14,838 bases of DNA from positions 1 to 14,838 of the forward strand of contig CALHVB010000011.1 in assembly GCA_938039345.1 (NCBI GenBank). Direction: 5' to 3'. This document shows positions 14,268-14,838 of this stretch, one piece after another (the first letter of the stretch is position 1; the number at the start of each line of letters is the position of its first letter). The notes under the pieces were generated by a model. That model saw only the letters and a list, made by a program, of their open reading frames with translations, did no database searches and had not been told where the DNA came from. The translations under genes were made by a program, and so were the position numbers. Source of the stretch: an uncultured Sediminicola sp. (GTDB taxonomy: Bacteria > Bacteroidota > Bacteroidia > Flavobacteriales > Flavobacteriaceae).

Positions 14268-14741
14268 ATGACAATAAAGTTGCTAGCCATTGGTAAGACC
14301 GATAATAAACAATTACAATATTTAATTTCGGAATATGAAAGTAGATTAAAACACTATGTTAAATTTAATATAGAGCTTATTCCTGATATTAAAAATGTAA
14401 AAAACTTATCTCAAAAACAACAAAAAGAAAAAGAAGGAGAGCTTATTTTAAAAAAGCTAAATACTACCGATATTCTTGTTTTACTAGATGAAAATGGAAA
14501 ACAATTTACTTCTATTGATTTTTCTAAATACCTGCAAAAAAAAATGAATTCTGGAATTAAGCAACTTGTTTTTGCTATTGGCGGACCTTATGGTTTTAGC
14601 GATACTATTTACCAAAAAGCACAAGGAAAAATTAGCTTATCTAAAATGACATTCTCTCACCAAATGATACGCTTGTTTGTTATAGAACAACTCTACAGAG
14701 GATTTACTATTCTAAAAAATGAACCTTATCATCATCAATAG
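14268..14741 (+). CDS. rlmH: 23S rRNA (pseudouridine(1915)-N(3))-methyltransferase RlmH
   Basis: This 157-residue SPOUT-family enzyme methylates N3 of pseudouridine 1915 in helix 69 of 23S rRNA, using S-adenosylmethionine, on the assembled 70S ribosome. Visible marks: LLDENGKQFTS (residues 72-82), the knot motif FAIGGPYGF (102-110), SLSKMTFSHQMIRLFVIEQL (123-142) and the C-terminal NEPYHHQ, which forms part of the active site in this family. The length is within two residues of E. coli RlmH. It stands alone, divergent from nadC, with its own promoter. It ends in TAG directly followed by TAA, and the 7-bp repeat array begins right after that. The ATG at 14268 has no Shine-Dalgarno sequence. 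Confidence 0.97.
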   Translation: MTIKLLAIGKTDNKQLQYLISEYESRLKHYVKFNIELIPDIKNVKNLSQKQQKEKEGELILKKLNTTDILVLLDENGKQFTSIDFSKYLQKKMNSGIKQLVFAIGGPYGFSDTIYQKAQGKISLSKMTFSHQMIRLFVIEQLYRGFTILKNEPYHHQ

Positions 14742-14744
14742 TAA

Positions 14745-14838
14745 ATGGTTGATGGTTGATGGTTGATGGTTGATGGTTGATGGTTGATGGTTGATGGTTG
14801 ATGGTTGATGGTTGATGGTTGATGGTTGATGGTTGATG
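14745..14838. repeat. perfect 7-bp tandem repeat (ATGGTTG)n, cut by the window end
   Basis: The unit ATGGTTG is repeated 13 full times (14745-14835) plus three bases, without a single change, and runs off the window, so the true length is unknown. It begins 3 bases after the rlmH stop. Reading the plus strand, every frame meets TGA once per 21 bases. The minus strand is open in all three frames and would read as a QPSTINH heptapeptide repeat. It is most likely a non-coding satellite. Confidence 0.97.

Noticed and set aside
14745..14838. Repeat array as a CRISPR
   Set aside because: The unit is 7 bases with no spacers; it is a simple tandem repeat.

Overview
The window looks like chromosomal DNA of a member of the Bacteroidota, most likely a flavobacterium (Flavobacteriaceae). 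It is AT-rich. Its proteins include an Oar-like TonB-dependent receptor with a carboxypeptidase-type N-terminal domain and a DUF6495-type protein. Several genes are preceded by the Bacteroidota promoter form TTG-N20-TAnnTTTG, and none has a convincing Shine-Dalgarno sequence. I cannot name the genus. Most of the window is core housekeeping content; I see no phage, insertion sequence, CRISPR array, rRNA or tRNA.

Layout. Bases 1-2116 (+): the 3' end of a DUF294-type nucleotidyltransferase-like gene, a DEDDh exonuclease of the DnaQ type starting 2 bases later, and a NUDIX hydrolase that begins with TTG. Bases 2111-4006 (-): hisS and, upstream of it, a DUF6495-like gene; hisS overlaps the NUDIX gene tail to tail by 6 bases. 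Bases 4073-7207 (-): a large orphan Oar-like outer membrane receptor with a strong terminator. Bases 7316-8420 (-): the ribosomal protein operon rpsF-rpsR-rplI (bS6, bS18, bL9) with its own promoter and a strong terminator. Bases 8659-9351 (+): an orphan LytTR response regulator. Bases 9362-14094 (-): nadC, yihY/brkB-like, a DUF2147 gene and priA, packed as one operon but with a clear extra promoter before priA. Bases 14268-14741 (+): rlmH, divergent from nadC. Bases 14745-14838: a perfect 7-bp tandem repeat running off the window edge.

How the parts fit. The core genes serve translation (hisS, rpsF, rpsR, rplI, rlmH), replication restart (priA), NAD synthesis (nadC) and the envelope (the Oar-like receptor, the BrkB-like membrane protein and the DUF2147 protein). 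There are no gene-free stretches over 300 bases; the two longest gaps (8421-8658 and 14095-14267) are divergent promoter regions.

The most interesting signals are outside the genes. (1) A perfect heptamer repeat array directly follows rlmH. (2) The -7 boxes of rlmH, priA and the DUF6495 gene lie only 4-6 bases before their ATG codons, which predicts leaderless or nearly leaderless mRNAs. This fits a phylum whose ribosomes hide the anti-Shine-Dalgarno sequence with bS6, bS18 and bS21, two of which are encoded here. (3) One promoter box is built into the terminator of the neighbouring gene. (4) A pair of related palindromes lies between nadC and rlmH. I found no clear new multi-gene system.
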